The notes beneath the pieces are model-generated. The model had not been told where the DNA came from. It saw nothing but the letters and a program-made list of their open reading frames with translations, and ran no database searches. From Nocardia bhagyanarayanae (lineage in GTDB: Bacteria; Actinomycetota; Actinomycetes; Mycobacteriales; Mycobacteriaceae), in assembly GCF_006716565.1 (NCBI RefSeq), contig NZ_VFPG01000001.1, positions 4,092,001-4,156,000 on the forward strand: a stretch of DNA of 64,000 bases, in the 5' to 3' direction. Of this stretch, positions 49,965 to 61,301 are shown one piece after another. The first letter of the stretch is position 1. The number at the start of each line of letters is the position of its first letter. The position numbers and the translations under genes were made by a program.

Positions 49965-50522
49965 GTGACCATTCAGCCCGTTCGCCTGTTCGGCGATCCG
50001 ATTCTGCGCGCCCGTGCGGCGGAGGTCACCGAATTCGATCGTGAGCTGCGCCAGCTGGTCGCCGACCTGACCGACACCATGCACGACGACGGCGGTGTCG
50101 GCATGGCCGCGCCGCAGATCGGCGTCGGGCTGCGGGTGTTCGTCTACGACACCGGCGACGCCGCGGGGCACCTGGTGAACCCGACCTACACCGTGGTGGG
50201 TGACGAGGAGCAGGTCGGTCCGGAGGGCTGCCTGTCCATTCCCGGGCTGCGCTACGACACCCGCCGCGCGCTGCGGGTGCGAGCGTCCGGTGTGGACATG
50301 CACGGCGAACCCGTCGAGTTCGTCGCGGAGCAGCTGCTGGCGCGCTGCGTGCAGCACGAGACCGATCACCTCGACGGTGTGCTCTTCATCGACCGGCTCG
50401 ACCCGGCGTCCCGCAAGGAGGCGATGCGCACCATTCGGGAATCCGACTGGTTCAACGCGGGTGTCACCGTGCGCGAGTCGCGCGGTGCGGGTCAGGCCGG
50501 ACCGTTCGGACGGGGTCGCTGA
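49965..50522 (+). CDS. def: Peptide deformylase
   Basis: Removes the formyl group from N-terminal formyl-Met of new proteins. All three motifs are present: [19 protein letters not shown] and the metal-binding QHETDHLDG. At 185 aa with a Gly/Arg-rich tail it fits actinobacterial Def. The GTG start begins the def-fmt-rsmB operon, and its stop overlaps the fmt start (TGATG). Confidence 0.96.
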   Translation: MTIQPVRLFGDPILRARAAEVTEFDRELRQLVADLTDTMHDDGGVGMAAPQIGVGLRVFVYDTGDAAGHLVNPTYTVVGDEEQVGPEGCLSIPGLRYDTRRALRVRASGVDMHGEPVEFVAEQLLARCVQHETDHLDGVLFIDRLDPASRKEAMRTIRESDWFNAGVTVRESRGAGQAGPFGRGR

Positions 50523-51445
50523 TGCGCGTCGTCTTCGCAGGCACCCCCGAACCCGCCGTGCCCTCGCTGCGCAAGCTGATCGAGTCGGAACGCCACGAGG
50601 TGGTCGCGGTGGTGACCCGGCCCGACGCGGTCGCCGGCCGCGGCCGCAAGGTGACGCGGTCGCCGATCGCCATGCTCGCCGACGAGCACGGCATCCCCGT
50701 GCTCACCCCGCGCCGCCCCAGCGAACCCGAATTCATCGAGCAGCTCACCGAATTGGCGCCCGACTGCTGTCCGGTGGTGGCCTACGGCGCGCTGTTGCCG
50801 CAACAAGTGCTCGACATCCCGCGCTTCGGCTGGATCAATCTGCACTTCTCGCTGCTGCCCGCTTGGCGCGGCGCGGCGCCGGTGCAGGCCGCCATCGACG
50901 CGGGTGACGAGATCACGGGCGCATCCACCTTCCAGATCGAGGCGGGTTTGGACACCGGGCCCGTGTTCGGAGTGGTCACCGAGAAGATCGCGCTGACCGA
51001 CACCGCGGGCTCGCTGCTCGCCAAGCTCGCCGAGACCGGCGCCCACCTGCTCGCCACCACCTTGGACGGCGTGGAGGACGGCACCCTGCACGCCGTGCCA
51101 CAGCCCACCGATGGCGTCTCGTACGCGCCGAAGGTGGCCGCGGAGGACGGTCACATCCGCTGGGATCTGCCCGCGCTGGCCATCAGCAGGCGCATCCGCG
51201 CCGTCACCCCCGCGCCCGGCGCCTGGACGGAGGTGAACGGCACCCGCCTCAAGCTCGGCCCCGTCGAGATGGTGGAGGAGGTGCTGCCCGAACGCGTGAT
51301 CGAGGTGCGAAAGACCGGCGTCTTCGTCGGCACCGCGACCACCGCCGTGCGCCTGAATCAGGTGCAGCCGCAAGGCAAGCGGATGATGGCGGCTCTCGAC
51401 TGGGCGCGCGGCGCCCGTCTGCAGCCCGGCGCGGTGGTCGAATGA
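50522..51445 (+). CDS. fmt: Methionyl-tRNA formyltransferase
   Basis: Formylates initiator Met-tRNA with 10-formyltetrahydrofolate. [16 protein letters not shown] starts the Rossmann domain, with [20 protein letters not shown] as the catalytic loop (Asn-His) and an OB-type C-terminal domain from about residue 205. Length 307 aa is normal. It overlaps rsmB by 4 bp (ATGA). Confidence 0.97.
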   Translation: MRVVFAGTPEPAVPSLRKLIESERHEVVAVVTRPDAVAGRGRKVTRSPIAMLADEHGIPVLTPRRPSEPEFIEQLTELAPDCCPVVAYGALLPQQVLDIPRFGWINLHFSLLPAWRGAAPVQAAIDAGDEITGASTFQIEAGLDTGPVFGVVTEKIALTDTAGSLLAKLAETGAHLLATTLDGVEDGTLHAVPQPTDGVSYAPKVAAEDGHIRWDLPALAISRRIRAVTPAPGAWTEVNGTRLKLGPVEMVEEVLPERVIEVRKTGVFVGTATTAVRLNQVQPQGKRMMAALDWARGARLQPGAVVE

Positions 51446-53466
51446 GCCCCGCGGATCGCCCGCGTAAATCCGACGACATCGACGGCGGGTGGGCCAAACG
51501 CGCCGCCCGCAAGCAGGAGACCCGGCGCGACGCCGCGTCGGGGAAGTCGGCCGACCGAGACTCGGCGTCGGCCGGAAACCGTGGCGGACAAGGGAATTCG
51601 GAGTCACGCCAGCCGTACCGTTCCGATCGGGATACGACTGGCTACCGGGGACGAGCCGACCGCCGCTTCGAGGGCAAACCGCGGCGGACGGAGAAGCCGG
51701 TCGATCGCACGTCACGCGAATCCGGCTATGGCGCAGGGCGTTCCGAGTCGGGTCGGACCGGCTACGGTCGCGCCGACCGGTCGGCGCAGGCGCCCGGCGG
51801 TAAGGGCGCCCGGGCTTGGGACGACAAGCGGACAGGACGGCCGGAAGGGCGCGGGTACAAGTCCGACGCGGAGGACTTCGGCCGTCGCCGGTCGTCGGAG
51901 GGGGACTCGTTCGGCGGCCGCCGGTCGAGCGACGCGGGGCGTTCCAGCGGCGGATACCGGTCCGACGCCTCCGGCCGTGGCGCGGACCCGGGTTCGGGAT
52001 CGCACCGCAGGCGGGGAGCGGACGACGTCGGCGGGCGCCCCGAGCGGCCGTCGAGCGCACAGCGGTCCGCCCGGAGTGCGGCGAAACCCGTTGGGGCGGA
52101 AAAGACCTCCGGCAAGCGGGCCCGCCGCACCGGCTCGGTCGACCCCGCACGCGAGGTCGCGCTCGAGGTCCTGCGCGCGGTGCGAGAACGCGACGCATAC
52201 GCGAATCTCGTTCTGCCCGGCCTGCTTCGCGACCGGCGCGTCTCCGGACGGGACGCCGCGCTGGCGACCGAGCTGGCCTACGGCGCCTGCCGGACCCAGG
52301 GTCTGCTCGACGCGGTGATCGCGCACGGTGCGGGCCGGTCGGTCGAGGAGATCGACGGACCGCTGCTCGACGTGCTGCGCCTCGGCGTCTACCAGCTGCT
52401 GCGCACCCGCATCGGCGCGCATGCCGCGGTCGATACCTCCGTGGCGCTGGCCAGAGCCGAATTCGGCGCGGGCAAGTCCGGTTTCGTGAACGCCGTGCTG
52501 CGGCGCGCGGGGGAGAAGACCGCCGAGGAATGGGTCGAGGAGCTGGCGCCGGAGGATCCGGTGGGACGGCTGGCCTTCGAGTACGCGCACCCGACGTGGA
52601 TCGCCCAGGCGTTCGCCGACGCGCTCGGCGCCCGCGCGGGTGAACTGCGCGACTTGCTGGCCGCCGACGACGACCGGCCGGTCGTGCACCTGGTCGCCAG
52701 GCCGGGCGAGATCACCGCCGAGGAGCTGGCACTGGTCACGGGCGGCGAGGAGGGGCGCTGGTCGCCCTACGCGGTGTACCTCGAGGGCGGTGATCCGGGC
52801 AAGCTGGAGCCGGTCCGCGAGGGCATGGCCGCGGTGCAGGACGAAGGCAGTCAGCTGGTCGCGCTGAGTCTGACGCGGGCACCGCTGGAGGGGCCCGACG
52901 GTGGCCGCTGGCTCGACCTGTGCGCGGGTCCGGGCGGTAAGGCCGCGCTGCTCGGCGCGCTCGCGGCGATCGACCGCTTCCAGGTGGACGCCGTCGAACC
53001 CGCGGAACACCGCGCCGAACTGGTGCGCAAAGCCACCCACGACCTGCCGGTGCGGGTGCACGTCGTCGACGGCCGCGACAGCGGACTCGAGCCCGGCTAC
53101 GACCGCATCCTGGTCGACGCACCGTGCACCGGCCTCGGCGCACTGCGGCGCAGGCCGGAGGCCCGCTGGCGGCGCAGCCCCGCCGACGTGCGCGACTTGG
53201 TCGTGCTGCAACGCGAACTGCTCACCGCCGCATGGGATCTGCTCCGCCCCGGCGGCGTGGTGGTGTACTCGACGTGCTCGCCGCACTTGGCCGAGACCGT
53301 GTCGATCGTGGCCGACCACGTCCGTCGCACGGGCGCGGTCGAACTCGACACCCGCGACCTGCTCCCCGGCGTCACCGACGTCGGCGACGGCCCCGCCGCC
53401 CAGCTGTGGCCGCACCGCCACGGCACCGACGCCATGTTCATGGCGGCGCTGCGCAAACCGAGCTGA
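51442..53466 (+). CDS. rsmB: 16S rRNA m5C967 methyltransferase RsmB with long disordered N-terminus
   Basis: Methylates cytosine 967 of 16S rRNA. Residues about 230-360 form the NusB-like RNA-binding domain ([20 protein letters not shown]). Residues 400-670 are the SAM methyltransferase with [19 protein letters not shown] (catalytic Cys) and YSTCSPH (second Cys). The first ~228 residues are low-complexity, rich in Arg, Gly, Ser and Asp with RRSS, GRRSSD and YGRADR units, far longer than usual actinobacterial RsmB. The last gene of the def operon; partial copy of its 3' end lies downstream. Confidence 0.95.
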   Translation: MSPADRPRKSDDIDGGWAKRAARKQETRRDAASGKSADRDSASAGNRGGQGNSESRQPYRSDRDTTGYRGRADRRFEGKPRRTEKPVDRTSRESGYGAGRSESGRTGYGRADRSAQAPGGKGARAWDDKRTGRPEGRGYKSDAEDFGRRRSSEGDSFGGRRSSDAGRSSGGYRSDASGRGADPGSGSHRRRGADDVGGRPERPSSAQRSARSAAKPVGAEKTSGKRARRTGSVDPAREVALEVLRAVRERDAYANLVLPGLLRDRRVSGRDAALATELAYGACRTQGLLDAVIAHGAGRSVEEIDGPLLDVLRLGVYQLLRTRIGAHAAVDTSVALARAEFGAGKSGFVNAVLRRAGEKTAEEWVEELAPEDPVGRLAFEYAHPTWIAQAFADALGARAGELRDLLAADDDRPVVHLVARPGEITAEELALVTGGEEGRWSPYAVYLEGGDPGKLEPVREGMAAVQDEGSQLVALSLTRAPLEGPDGGRWLDLCAGPGGKAALLGALAAIDRFQVDAVEPAEHRAELVRKATHDLPVRVHVVDGRDSGLEPGYDRILVDAPCTGLGALRRRPEARWRRSPADVRDLVVLQRELLTAAWDLLRPGGVVVYSTCSPHLAETVSIVADHVRRTGAVELDTRDLLPGVTDVGDGPAAQLWPHRHGTDAMFMAALRKPS

Positions 53467-53698
53467 ACGTCCGCCGAGCCGGTTGCGTCGACTGCGGCCA
53501 ACGCGTCAGCGCGACCGGCTCGGCGACGCTCGCGAGCGGCCGCCGGGCAACCGAGGCGGCGCAGTCCCGGTCCGTGCCGTCCGGCACCGAGCTGCGTGGC
53601 GGCACAGTGCCCGAAGGCGGGCGGCCGCCACGGCCCCGAACCACGTTTATGGCGGCGCTGGGTAAGCCGAGCTGAACGTCCGCCGAGCCGGTTGCGTA
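53430..53698 (+). repeat. Direct repeat of the rsmB 3' end
   Basis: TGGCGGCGCTG ... CCGAGCTGAACGTCCGCCGAG continuing to GGTTGCGT occurs at 53441-53488 and again at 53651-53698, offset exactly 210 bp, with only a few mismatches. Similarity extends upstream (CCGCCACGGC on both sides). The second copy is a duplicated and decayed rsmB end. Confidence 0.8.
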
Positions 53699-54074
53699 GG
53701 CCGTGTCCAGCCCGCCCGTCCAACCGGCTCGGGACGGTCCGCGCCTAGCGCTTCGCAATCCGGGATGGGTGCCCCCGACCGCCTCGCGATCGGGATGGCC
53801 CGCGTCCGGCGGGGACGGGATCAGGGTGGCCCGCGCCCGGCTACCTCGTAATCGCGATCGCTATGTGCCCGGCCAAGTAATCGCGATGGTCCGCGACGGC
53901 CGCCGATGCAGCTGCGGTGGCTACGTGAGCGCGGTGGCACGGTGGTCTCGGGTCGAGCGGAGCTGCCCGCACCGACCTGAGCACGGTTCCCGGCGGCGGC
54001 ACCGTGGTCCTGGTGGAGCCGAGCGGTTCCATCCGTCCAATCCACGGCGCCACCCACCGGCGCACACTGTTCGC
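53467..54074. other. Intergenic region of decayed duplications
   Basis: Beyond the rsmB-end repeat, this 608-bp stretch has degenerate direct repeats of RTGGYCCGCG near 53794, 53825 and 53886. No convincing gene was found. Confidence 0.5.
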
Positions 54075-54419
54075 ATGACCCTGACGTGGCAAGACGTGGT
54101 GACGATCGCGACCGAACTCCCGGCGGTCGAGGAGTCGACCTGGTGGCGCAGCCCGGCGCTGAAGGTCGGCGGCAAGGGGTTCGCGCGGCTGCGTTCGGAG
54201 GCCGAGGGCGGGCTCGTGCTGCTGTGCGAGATGGTGGAGAAGGAGGCGTTGCTCGCCTCGGGCGATCCCGCCTTCTACACCACGCCGCACTACGACGGCT
54301 ATCCGTACATCCTCATAGATCTCGACCGGGTCGCGCCGGATCACCTGCGCGAACTGATCGATGCCGCCTGGTGGCTCTCGGCGCCCGCGAAGGTCCGCAA
54401 ACAGCGCGCGGCGGGCTGA
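54075..54419 (+). CDS. MmcQ/YjbR family DNA-binding-like protein
   Basis: The 114-aa protein begins MTLTWQDVVTIATELPAVEE and carries STWWRSPALKVGGKGFARL and TTPHYDGYPYILIDL, the YjbR (MmcQ) fold pattern with a double-wing structure. The frame is open far upstream (53703), but that region is the decayed repeat DNA. The function of the family is not established. It is convergent with sigF. Confidence 0.82.
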   Translation: MTLTWQDVVTIATELPAVEESTWWRSPALKVGGKGFARLRSEAEGGLVLLCEMVEKEALLASGDPAFYTTPHYDGYPYILIDLDRVAPDHLRELIDAAWWLSAPAKVRKQRAAG

Positions 54420-54422
54420 CCG

Positions 54423-55283
54423 TCAGTCCCGGCTCGACAGCTCCCGCAGGCGGGCAAGGGTTTTCGCCAGAATCCGGGAGACGTGCATCTGGGAGATGCC
54501 CATCTGCTTGGCGATCTGGGTCTGGGTCATGGATTCGAAGAACCGCATGGTGAGGATCCGGCGTTCGCGTTCCGGCAGCCCGGCGAGCAGCGGCCGGATG
54601 GCGACGTACTCCTCGACCCGGTCGAACTGTGATTCCTCTTCGCCGAGCGTGTCCAAAAGCGAGGCCTCGGTGTCGCGGCCGAGCGCCGCCGCGTCGATGG
54701 AGCTGGGCTGATAGGCGTTGCCGGCGATGACCGCCTGGGTCACCTCGTCGGGATCCACGTCCAGCTCGGCCGCGATCTCCTTGGCGGTGGGGGAGCGGCC
54801 GAGGGTCTGCGAAAGGGTGTCGATGGCCGCGCCGATGCGCAGGTGGGTTTCCTTCACCCGGCGCGGCACTCGCATGGCCCAGGTGTTGTCGCGGAAATAG
54901 CGGCGGACCTCGCCCATGATGGTCGGCACCGCGAACGACAGGAAGTTCGATCCGCGTGAGATGTCGAAACGGTCCACCGCGTGCACCAGCCCGACTCGCG
55001 CCACCTGGGTGAGGTCGTCGAACGGTTCGCCGCGGCCGCTGAACTTGCGCGCGATGTGGTCGGCGAGCGGGATGCAGCGGCTGATCAGCTCGGCGCGCGT
55101 CGCGGCGTGCTCGGCCGTGCCGGGCTCACACCCGGCCAGCCGCTCGAACAGCGCGTTCAGATCGTCGTATCCGGTGACCGATCCCGCCTCGGCGACCGCC
55201 TCCGCGTCCTCGGCGGCGTCGGTGGGCTCGGATTCGGCGTCCTCATCACGTTCCTGGTCGAACACGGTGTCCTCGTCCGCCAC
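54423..55283 (-). CDS. sigF: SigF/SigB-type general stress sigma factor
   Basis: The 286-aa sigma-70 of the SigF/SigB group has an acidic N-terminal segment (about 1-40), region 2 with FSGRGEPFDDLTQVARVGLV and FLSFAVPTIMGEVRRYFRD, region 3, and region 4 with MRFFESMTQTQIAKQMGISQ and a helix-turn-helix before the end. The start is the GTG at 55283, which overlaps the stop of the upstream rsbW-type gene (TAGTG). The pair forms a sigma/anti-sigma operon as in mycobacteria and Nocardia. Confidence 0.94.
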   Translation of the reverse strand: MADEDTVFDQERDEDAESEPTDAAEDAEAVAEAGSVTGYDDLNALFERLAGCEPGTAEHAATRAELISRCIPLADHIARKFSGRGEPFDDLTQVARVGLVHAVDRFDISRGSNFLSFAVPTIMGEVRRYFRDNTWAMRVPRRVKETHLRIGAAIDTLSQTLGRSPTAKEIAAELDVDPDEVTQAVIAGNAYQPSSIDAAALGRDTEASLLDTLGEEESQFDRVEEYVAIRPLLAGLPERERRILTMRFFESMTQTQIAKQMGISQMHVSRILAKTLARLRELSSRD

Positions 55284-55723
55284 TACGCCTTCCCCCGGAC
55301 CCGACGGAACTCCACCGTCGTCGGATATCCGGAGACCGCCGAATCGTACGAACTTTGTGTCGCCTCCACCGCGTCGGTGAGCGTCCGCAGCACATGCCAG
55401 CCGAAGCTGCGCTGGTCCGGCATCCCTTCGGACCCGGCGACGCCGGTGACCTCCACCCGCAGTTCGGTCTCCCCGATGGTGAATCGGCAGTCCAGGCTGG
55501 TGCCGGGCGCGGCGAGCGCGATGAGGGTCGAGCACACCTCGTCAACGGCCAACCGGATGTCGGCCACTTCGTCCAGGGTGAAATCGCTGAGCAGCACTAG
55601 AGTTTCGGCGAGCCCGCGAACGATGGGCAGCTGTGTGACCGATGCGGCCACCCGAATCTCCACCGGGGTGCTGTAGAGCCCCTGTTCCGCCGAAATGTTG
55701 ATCACTCTGCCCAGGCTACCCAC
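55283..55723 (-). CDS. rsbW: RsbW-type anti-sigma factor / serine kinase for SigF
   Basis: The 146-aa GHKL-fold protein has [20 protein letters not shown] (N box) and [20 protein letters not shown] (degenerate G2), matching the mycobacterial RsbW (UsfX) class, which binds SigF and keeps it inactive. It directly precedes and overlaps sigF. The start may be GTG 55723 or GTG 55705. The switch proteins that release SigF are not beside it. Confidence 0.9.
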   Translation of the reverse strand: MGSLGRVINISAEQGLYSTPVEIRVAASVTQLPIVRGLAETLVLLSDFTLDEVADIRLAVDEVCSTLIALAAPGTSLDCRFTIGETELRVEVTGVAGSEGMPDQRSFGWHVLRTLTDAVEATQSSYDSAVSGYPTTVEFRRVRGKA

Positions 55724-55779
55724 TGGAGGCCGCCGACAATCAACGATTCCCTGCGGTACGGCATGTGATCCGGGCTCGG

Positions 55780-55785
55780 TACACT
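55780..55785 (+). promoter_or_regulatory. -10 element of a leaderless rpe transcript
   Basis: TACACT lies 8 nt before the GTG at 55794, so transcription would start at or next to the start codon. No ribosome site is present. Confidence 0.5.
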
Positions 55786-55793
55786 CCCGGGCT

Positions 55794-56483
55794 GTGTCCT
55801 CTCCGACGTTTTCCCGCCCTGTCCAGCCGATGATCGCACCGTCGATCCTGTCCGCCGACTTCGCTCATCTCGCGGACGAGGCCCGCCGGGTGGAAGGCTC
55901 GGACTGGCTGCACGTCGACGTGATGGACGCCCATTTCGTGCCGAATCTCACGCTGGGCCTTCCGGTGGTGGAGAGCCTGCTGAAGGCGACCGACATCCCG
56001 CTGGACTGCCACCTGATGATCGAGGATCCGGGCCGCTGGGCTCCGCCGTACGCGGAGGCGGGCGCGCACAACGTCACCTTCCACGCCGAGGCGACCGACG
56101 ACCCGATCGCCGTGGCTCGTGACATCCGCGCGGCGGGCGCGAAGGCCGGCCTCTCGGTGAAGCCGAACACGCCGATCGAGCCGTACCTGGAGATTCTGCG
56201 CGAGTTCGACACCCTGCTGGTGATGAGCGTGGAGCCGGGCTTCGGCGGCCAGTCGTTCATCGCGCACGTGCTGGACAAGGCGCGCACGGTGCGCAGACTG
56301 GTCGATGCCGGTGAGCTGCGGCTGATCGTCGAGATCGACGGCGGCATCAACGCCGACACCATCGAGCAGGCGGCCGAGGCGGGCATCGACTGCTTCGTCG
56401 CGGGCTCCGCGGTCTACAACACCGCCGATCCCGGCGCCACGGTGCAGAAGTTGCGGCGGCAGGCGGCCGCTGTCTGGCACTGA
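55794..56483 (+). CDS. rpe: Ribulose-phosphate 3-epimerase
   Basis: Interconverts ribulose 5-phosphate and xylulose 5-phosphate in the pentose phosphate pathway. [54 protein letters not shown] and EIDGGIN are the conserved blocks with metal-binding His/Asp residues. A GTG at 55794 directly after a TACACT -10 gives 229 aa, close to mycobacterial Rpe; ATG 55830 is the alternative. It lies in the classical rpe-rib neighbourhood. Confidence 0.95.
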   Translation: MSSPTFSRPVQPMIAPSILSADFAHLADEARRVEGSDWLHVDVMDAHFVPNLTLGLPVVESLLKATDIPLDCHLMIEDPGRWAPPYAEAGAHNVTFHAEATDDPIAVARDIRAAGAKAGLSVKPNTPIEPYLEILREFDTLLVMSVEPGFGGQSFIAHVLDKARTVRRLVDAGELRLIVEIDGGINADTIEQAAEAGIDCFVAGSAVYNTADPGATVQKLRRQAAAVWH

Positions 56484-56541
56484 GAGCGGACGCCGCGGCA
56501 CTCGCGTCACCTGTGGGCAAGTGCCGCTTGGTCGAATTCGC

Positions 56542-57012
56542 TTATGACATTCGGGTTTTCGGGGCTCCGAGGGCCCGCGTCGACTCGATGACGACGTTCA
56601 GCGGCGGCAGCGTCGTCGCGCTCTCCGGCGGCCGTACCCAGACGCGGTAGCCGGTGCGCTCGTCGTCGGGCGAAGGCAGCACGACCTGGCTTCCGGTGCA
56701 GGCGACCGTCGCGTAGAGCCGGAAGAGTTCGGCTGAGACGGCGACGGTGAGCGAATCGGGCCGGGCGGGGCCGGTGATGAACGTCCAGCGTCGGGCGCGC
56801 GGATGGTGGACGACCGGCGCGGCGATCTGCGCACGGCTGAGCTCGAGTTGCACCTGTTCGCCGAGATCGGCGGGCATCGTGATGGCGCCGAAATGGGTGC
56901 CGATGTGCAGCAGGATGCGGCGTGACGTGGGATCGATCGATGCGGGCATGTGGAACTCGCGCCGGTACTGCACGCAGCGGACTTCCAGTGTCGAATCGAG
57001 AAGCGTGGTCAC
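56542..57012 (-). CDS. Conserved hypothetical protein
   Basis: The 156-aa soluble protein has SRRILLHIGTHFGAITMPAD near residue 35, then HHPRARRWTFITGP and a GYRVWVRPP strand near 120. No family was recognised with confidence; the alternating basic and hydrophobic strands suggest an alpha/beta fold. It starts at GTG. It sits between rpe and ribE where mycobacteria carry ribD and lprG. Function unknown. Confidence 0.6.
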   Translation of the reverse strand: MTTLLDSTLEVRCVQYRREFHMPASIDPTSRRILLHIGTHFGAITMPADLGEQVQLELSRAQIAAPVVHHPRARRWTFITGPARPDSLTVAVSAELFRLYATVACTGSQVVLPSPDDERTGYRVWVRPPESATTLPPLNVVIESTRALGAPKTRMS

Positions 57013-57704
57013 GCGGTACCCCCATCTGTGTCGAACTCGTGTTGACCCACTGTGTTGTTCCGACTTCCTCGAGTGGTGGATTTCCCGGTGTCGAACTCCT
57101 CGAGCGCTACCAGGCGACGCGGGCGTCGGCCTGATCGAGGCTTTCGACGGCGAACTGCTCGGAACAGAAGTTGAACGGTAGGAATCAGCTACATAACAAT
57201 ATTGGTTCCATCTTCGGCCGCGCGCAAGAGTTGGTGTATCTGTGTTGCGAGCTGGGTATCAGGCCGAGTTCGAGGTTACGCGGACGGGCCTGAAAGGACC
57301 GGGGGATACCCGGAAAATCCGACTGAACAATTGTCGTCTACGGGGAAACCGGGAAATTCCGGTATGACCGTACAGAATTGTTTGCGAATAATGTCGTCAT
57401 ACGGTCCGGAGGTCGACCGGAAAAGTCCGCCGGGATGTTTTCCCGGTGTGTCGCAGAATTGCGGTTTCCGATGCCGGGAGCAGGTGTGCCTGCTCATGGT
57501 GTGGTTCTCGGCGTGAGTACCTGCCAACGGATAAGACCGGGTTCTCCGTGCGCCTGCTACGCACATGAGCACCTGCCGGGAGACCAGCCGCGCCGGGTTC
57601 GCTACGACCTGCGTCGTTACCCTGGGGGGCGCCGGACGCGGGAATAGCGGCCGGGGTCACGGCTGTTCCGCAACCGTACGTACACACGCGACAGGGAGTC
57701 ACGC
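57013..57704. other. Hairpin-rich non-coding region before ribE
   Basis: This 692-bp stretch is less GC-rich and has several inverted repeats: ACCGG-6-CCGGT (57348-57363), GACCGTA/TACGGTC (57366-57372 with 57400-57406), CCGGGA/TCCCGG (57430-57446) and GAGCAGG/CCTGCTC (57478-57495). No FMN riboswitch core and no convincing ORF were found. AGGGAG (57693-57698) is the ribE ribosome site. Confidence 0.6.
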
Positions 57705-58328
57705 ATGTTCACAGGCATCGTCGAGGAGCTGGGCGAGATCGTCGCCACCGAGCAGCTGGCCGACGCCGCGCGACTGACCATCAGGGGCAAGCTCGTCACC
57801 TCCGATGCCGGACACGGCGATTCGATCGCGGTCAACGGCGTGTGCCTCACCGTTGTCGAGGTCGTCGACGGCGACTCCTTCACCGTCGACGTCATGCAGG
57901 AGACGCTGAACCGGTCCTCGATCGGCGGGCTCGGCGCGGGCTCGCGCGTCAATCTCGAACGGGCCGCCGCGCTGAACAGCCGCCTCGGCGGACACCTGGT
58001 ACAGGGCCACGTCGACGGCACCGGCACCGTGCTCTCGCGCACGCCCTCGGAGAACTGGGAGGTCGTGCGCATCTCGCTGCCCGACTCGATCGCCCGCTAC
58101 GTCGTGCAGAAGGGCTCGATCACCGTCGACGGCATCTCGCTGACCGTCTCGGGCCTCGGCATCGCCGACGAGCCCGCCGCCGACGGCAACCGCGACTGGT
58201 TCGAGGTGTCGCTGATCCCGACCACGCTCTCACTGACGAATCTGGGCTTCGCGGCCGCCGGGACCACCGTGAACCTCGAGGTCGACGTCATCGCCAAGTA
58301 CGTCGAACGCCTCCAGCAGCGCGGCTGA
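57705..58328 (+). CDS. ribE: Riboflavin synthase alpha chain
   Basis: Dismutates two 6,7-dimethyl-8-ribityllumazines to riboflavin. The 207-aa protein has two lumazine-binding repeats: MFTGIVEELGEI with VNGVCLTVV and LGGHLVQGHVDGTG, and the second with VDGISLTVSG. AGGGAG lies six bases before the ATG. Named ribC in mycobacteria. It begins the ribE-ribBA-ribH cluster. Confidence 0.96.
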   Translation: MFTGIVEELGEIVATEQLADAARLTIRGKLVTSDAGHGDSIAVNGVCLTVVEVVDGDSFTVDVMQETLNRSSIGGLGAGSRVNLERAAALNSRLGGHLVQGHVDGTGTVLSRTPSENWEVVRISLPDSIARYVVQKGSITVDGISLTVSGLGIADEPAADGNRDWFEVSLIPTTLSLTNLGFAAAGTTVNLEVDVIAKYVERLQQRG

Positions 58329-58415
58329 GCCCACGCGTGCGGGTGCGCCGCCGGGGGCGCACGGGACAGGCCTTACTGTAGTGAGGCACCTAATTCGAGA
58401 TGGAGCACAGCAGAC

Positions 58416-60168
<1,753 letters not shown>

Positions 60169-60170
60169 TC

Positions 60171-60689
60171 ATGCCGGTCGTCCGCATCTGGAGGAGAAAC
60201 GACGGCGCGCCGCCGGCCGGTGCCCCGGCCGAGGGCGACTGGGACTTCGAGGTGCGCCCGCGCCGGTCGGTGCTGACCGCGCGGATCGTCGCCGCCGTGA
60301 TCGTGGTGATGTTCGCGGTGGGCGGCATCTGGTTGCGCACCGGCTCGACCGGCGTGAACTTCCGGCTCGCCGACCAGATCGCGATGGTCACCATCGGCGT
60401 GCTCATCGCGGGCGGAGTACTGATGCTGACCCGGCCGCGACTGCGGGTCGGGCACCGTGGAGTCTCGGTGCGCAACATTCTCGGCGACCATCTGTTCGCC
60501 TGGGAGCACATCCGTGGCGTGACCTTCCCGGACAAGAAGTCCTGGGCGCGACTGGAATTGGTCGACGACGACTACGTGCCGCTGCTCGCGATCCGTTCCA
60601 ACGACAAGGCCCACGCCGGGCGCGCGATGGATCGGCTGCGCGAACTCGGCGCGAAGTACACGGGATCGGAAGAGCCCGAGCGAGACTGA
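60171..60689 (+). CDS. PH-domain-containing membrane protein (Rv1417-like)
   Basis: The 172-aa protein has two transmembrane helices (about 36-55 and 70-90) followed by a bacterial PH-like domain (VSVRNILGDHLFAWEHIRGV, VPLLAIRSNDKAHA). It is the downstream neighbour of ribH as Rv1417 is in M. tuberculosis, two bases after ribH, so it is probably in the operon. No enzymatic function is known; involvement in flavin transport or regulation has not been shown. Confidence 0.85.
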   Translation: MPVVRIWRRNDGAPPAGAPAEGDWDFEVRPRRSVLTARIVAAVIVVMFAVGGIWLRTGSTGVNFRLADQIAMVTIGVLIAGGVLMLTRPRLRVGHRGVSVRNILGDHLFAWEHIRGVTFPDKKSWARLELVDDDYVPLLAIRSNDKAHAGRAMDRLRELGAKYTGSEEPERD

Positions 60690-60735
60690 CTTTCGCCACC
60701 CGTCGCCCCCCGCGGCGGGCCGGTAGTCTCGCGGC

Positions 60736-61275
60736 ATGACGCCGGGTTCGCACGTCCTCGCCGCCGCCTTCGCCGACGATCCCCTCATGAGCCTGTTCTG
60801 GCCGGATCCCGTGCGCCGCCGAGAAGCCTTGCCGCGCTTCTGGGATTCCCGCATCGCGTCCCGGCACCGGCGCGGTCTGGTCGATCTCGCGCACGACGAG
60901 GCCGGGGAGATCGCGGCTGTCGCGCTCTGGGAGCCCGCGGGTGTCGAGTCACCGATCGCGAAGCCGTTCACCCTGGTGCGCGCGCTCGGGCGTGGTCTGG
61001 TCAAGGCGCTGCCCGCGGTCCGCAGGATCGACGCGACCAGGCCCGCCGAACCGCACCTCTACCTCGCCGCCATCGGCACCCGGCCCGAGTCGCAGGGGAA
61101 GGGATACGCCACCGGCTTGCTCGAGCAGCGGCTTGGATCCGACGCTGAGCGCGTCTTCCTGGTCGCGACCCGATTCTCGAACGTGGCGTTCTACGAGCGT
61201 TTCGGTTTCGCGCGGGACGAAGACCTGCGCTTGCCGGGCGGTCCGGTGCTGTATCCGATGACGCTGTCGCGCTGA
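60736..61275 (+). CDS. GNAT-family N-acetyltransferase
   Basis: The 179-aa protein has the acetyl-CoA loop IGTRPESQGKGYATGLLEQR (motif A) and FSNVAFYERFGFARDE (motif B). The N-terminal part HVLAAAFADDPLMSLFWPD is typical of actinobacterial GNATs. Acceptor unknown. It is convergent with the gamma-glutamyltransferase gene. Confidence 0.88.
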   Translation: MTPGSHVLAAAFADDPLMSLFWPDPVRRREALPRFWDSRIASRHRRGLVDLAHDEAGEIAAVALWEPAGVESPIAKPFTLVRALGRGLVKALPAVRRIDATRPAEPHLYLAAIGTRPESQGKGYATGLLEQRLGSDAERVFLVATRFSNVAFYERFGFARDEDLRLPGGPVLYPMTLSR

Positions 61276-61301
61276 CCGGACGGACGCACCTGCCGCCGCT
61301 A

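Noticed and set aside
57013..57704. FMN riboswitch before ribE
   Set aside because: The conserved RFN core words were looked for and not found; only simple inverted repeats occur.
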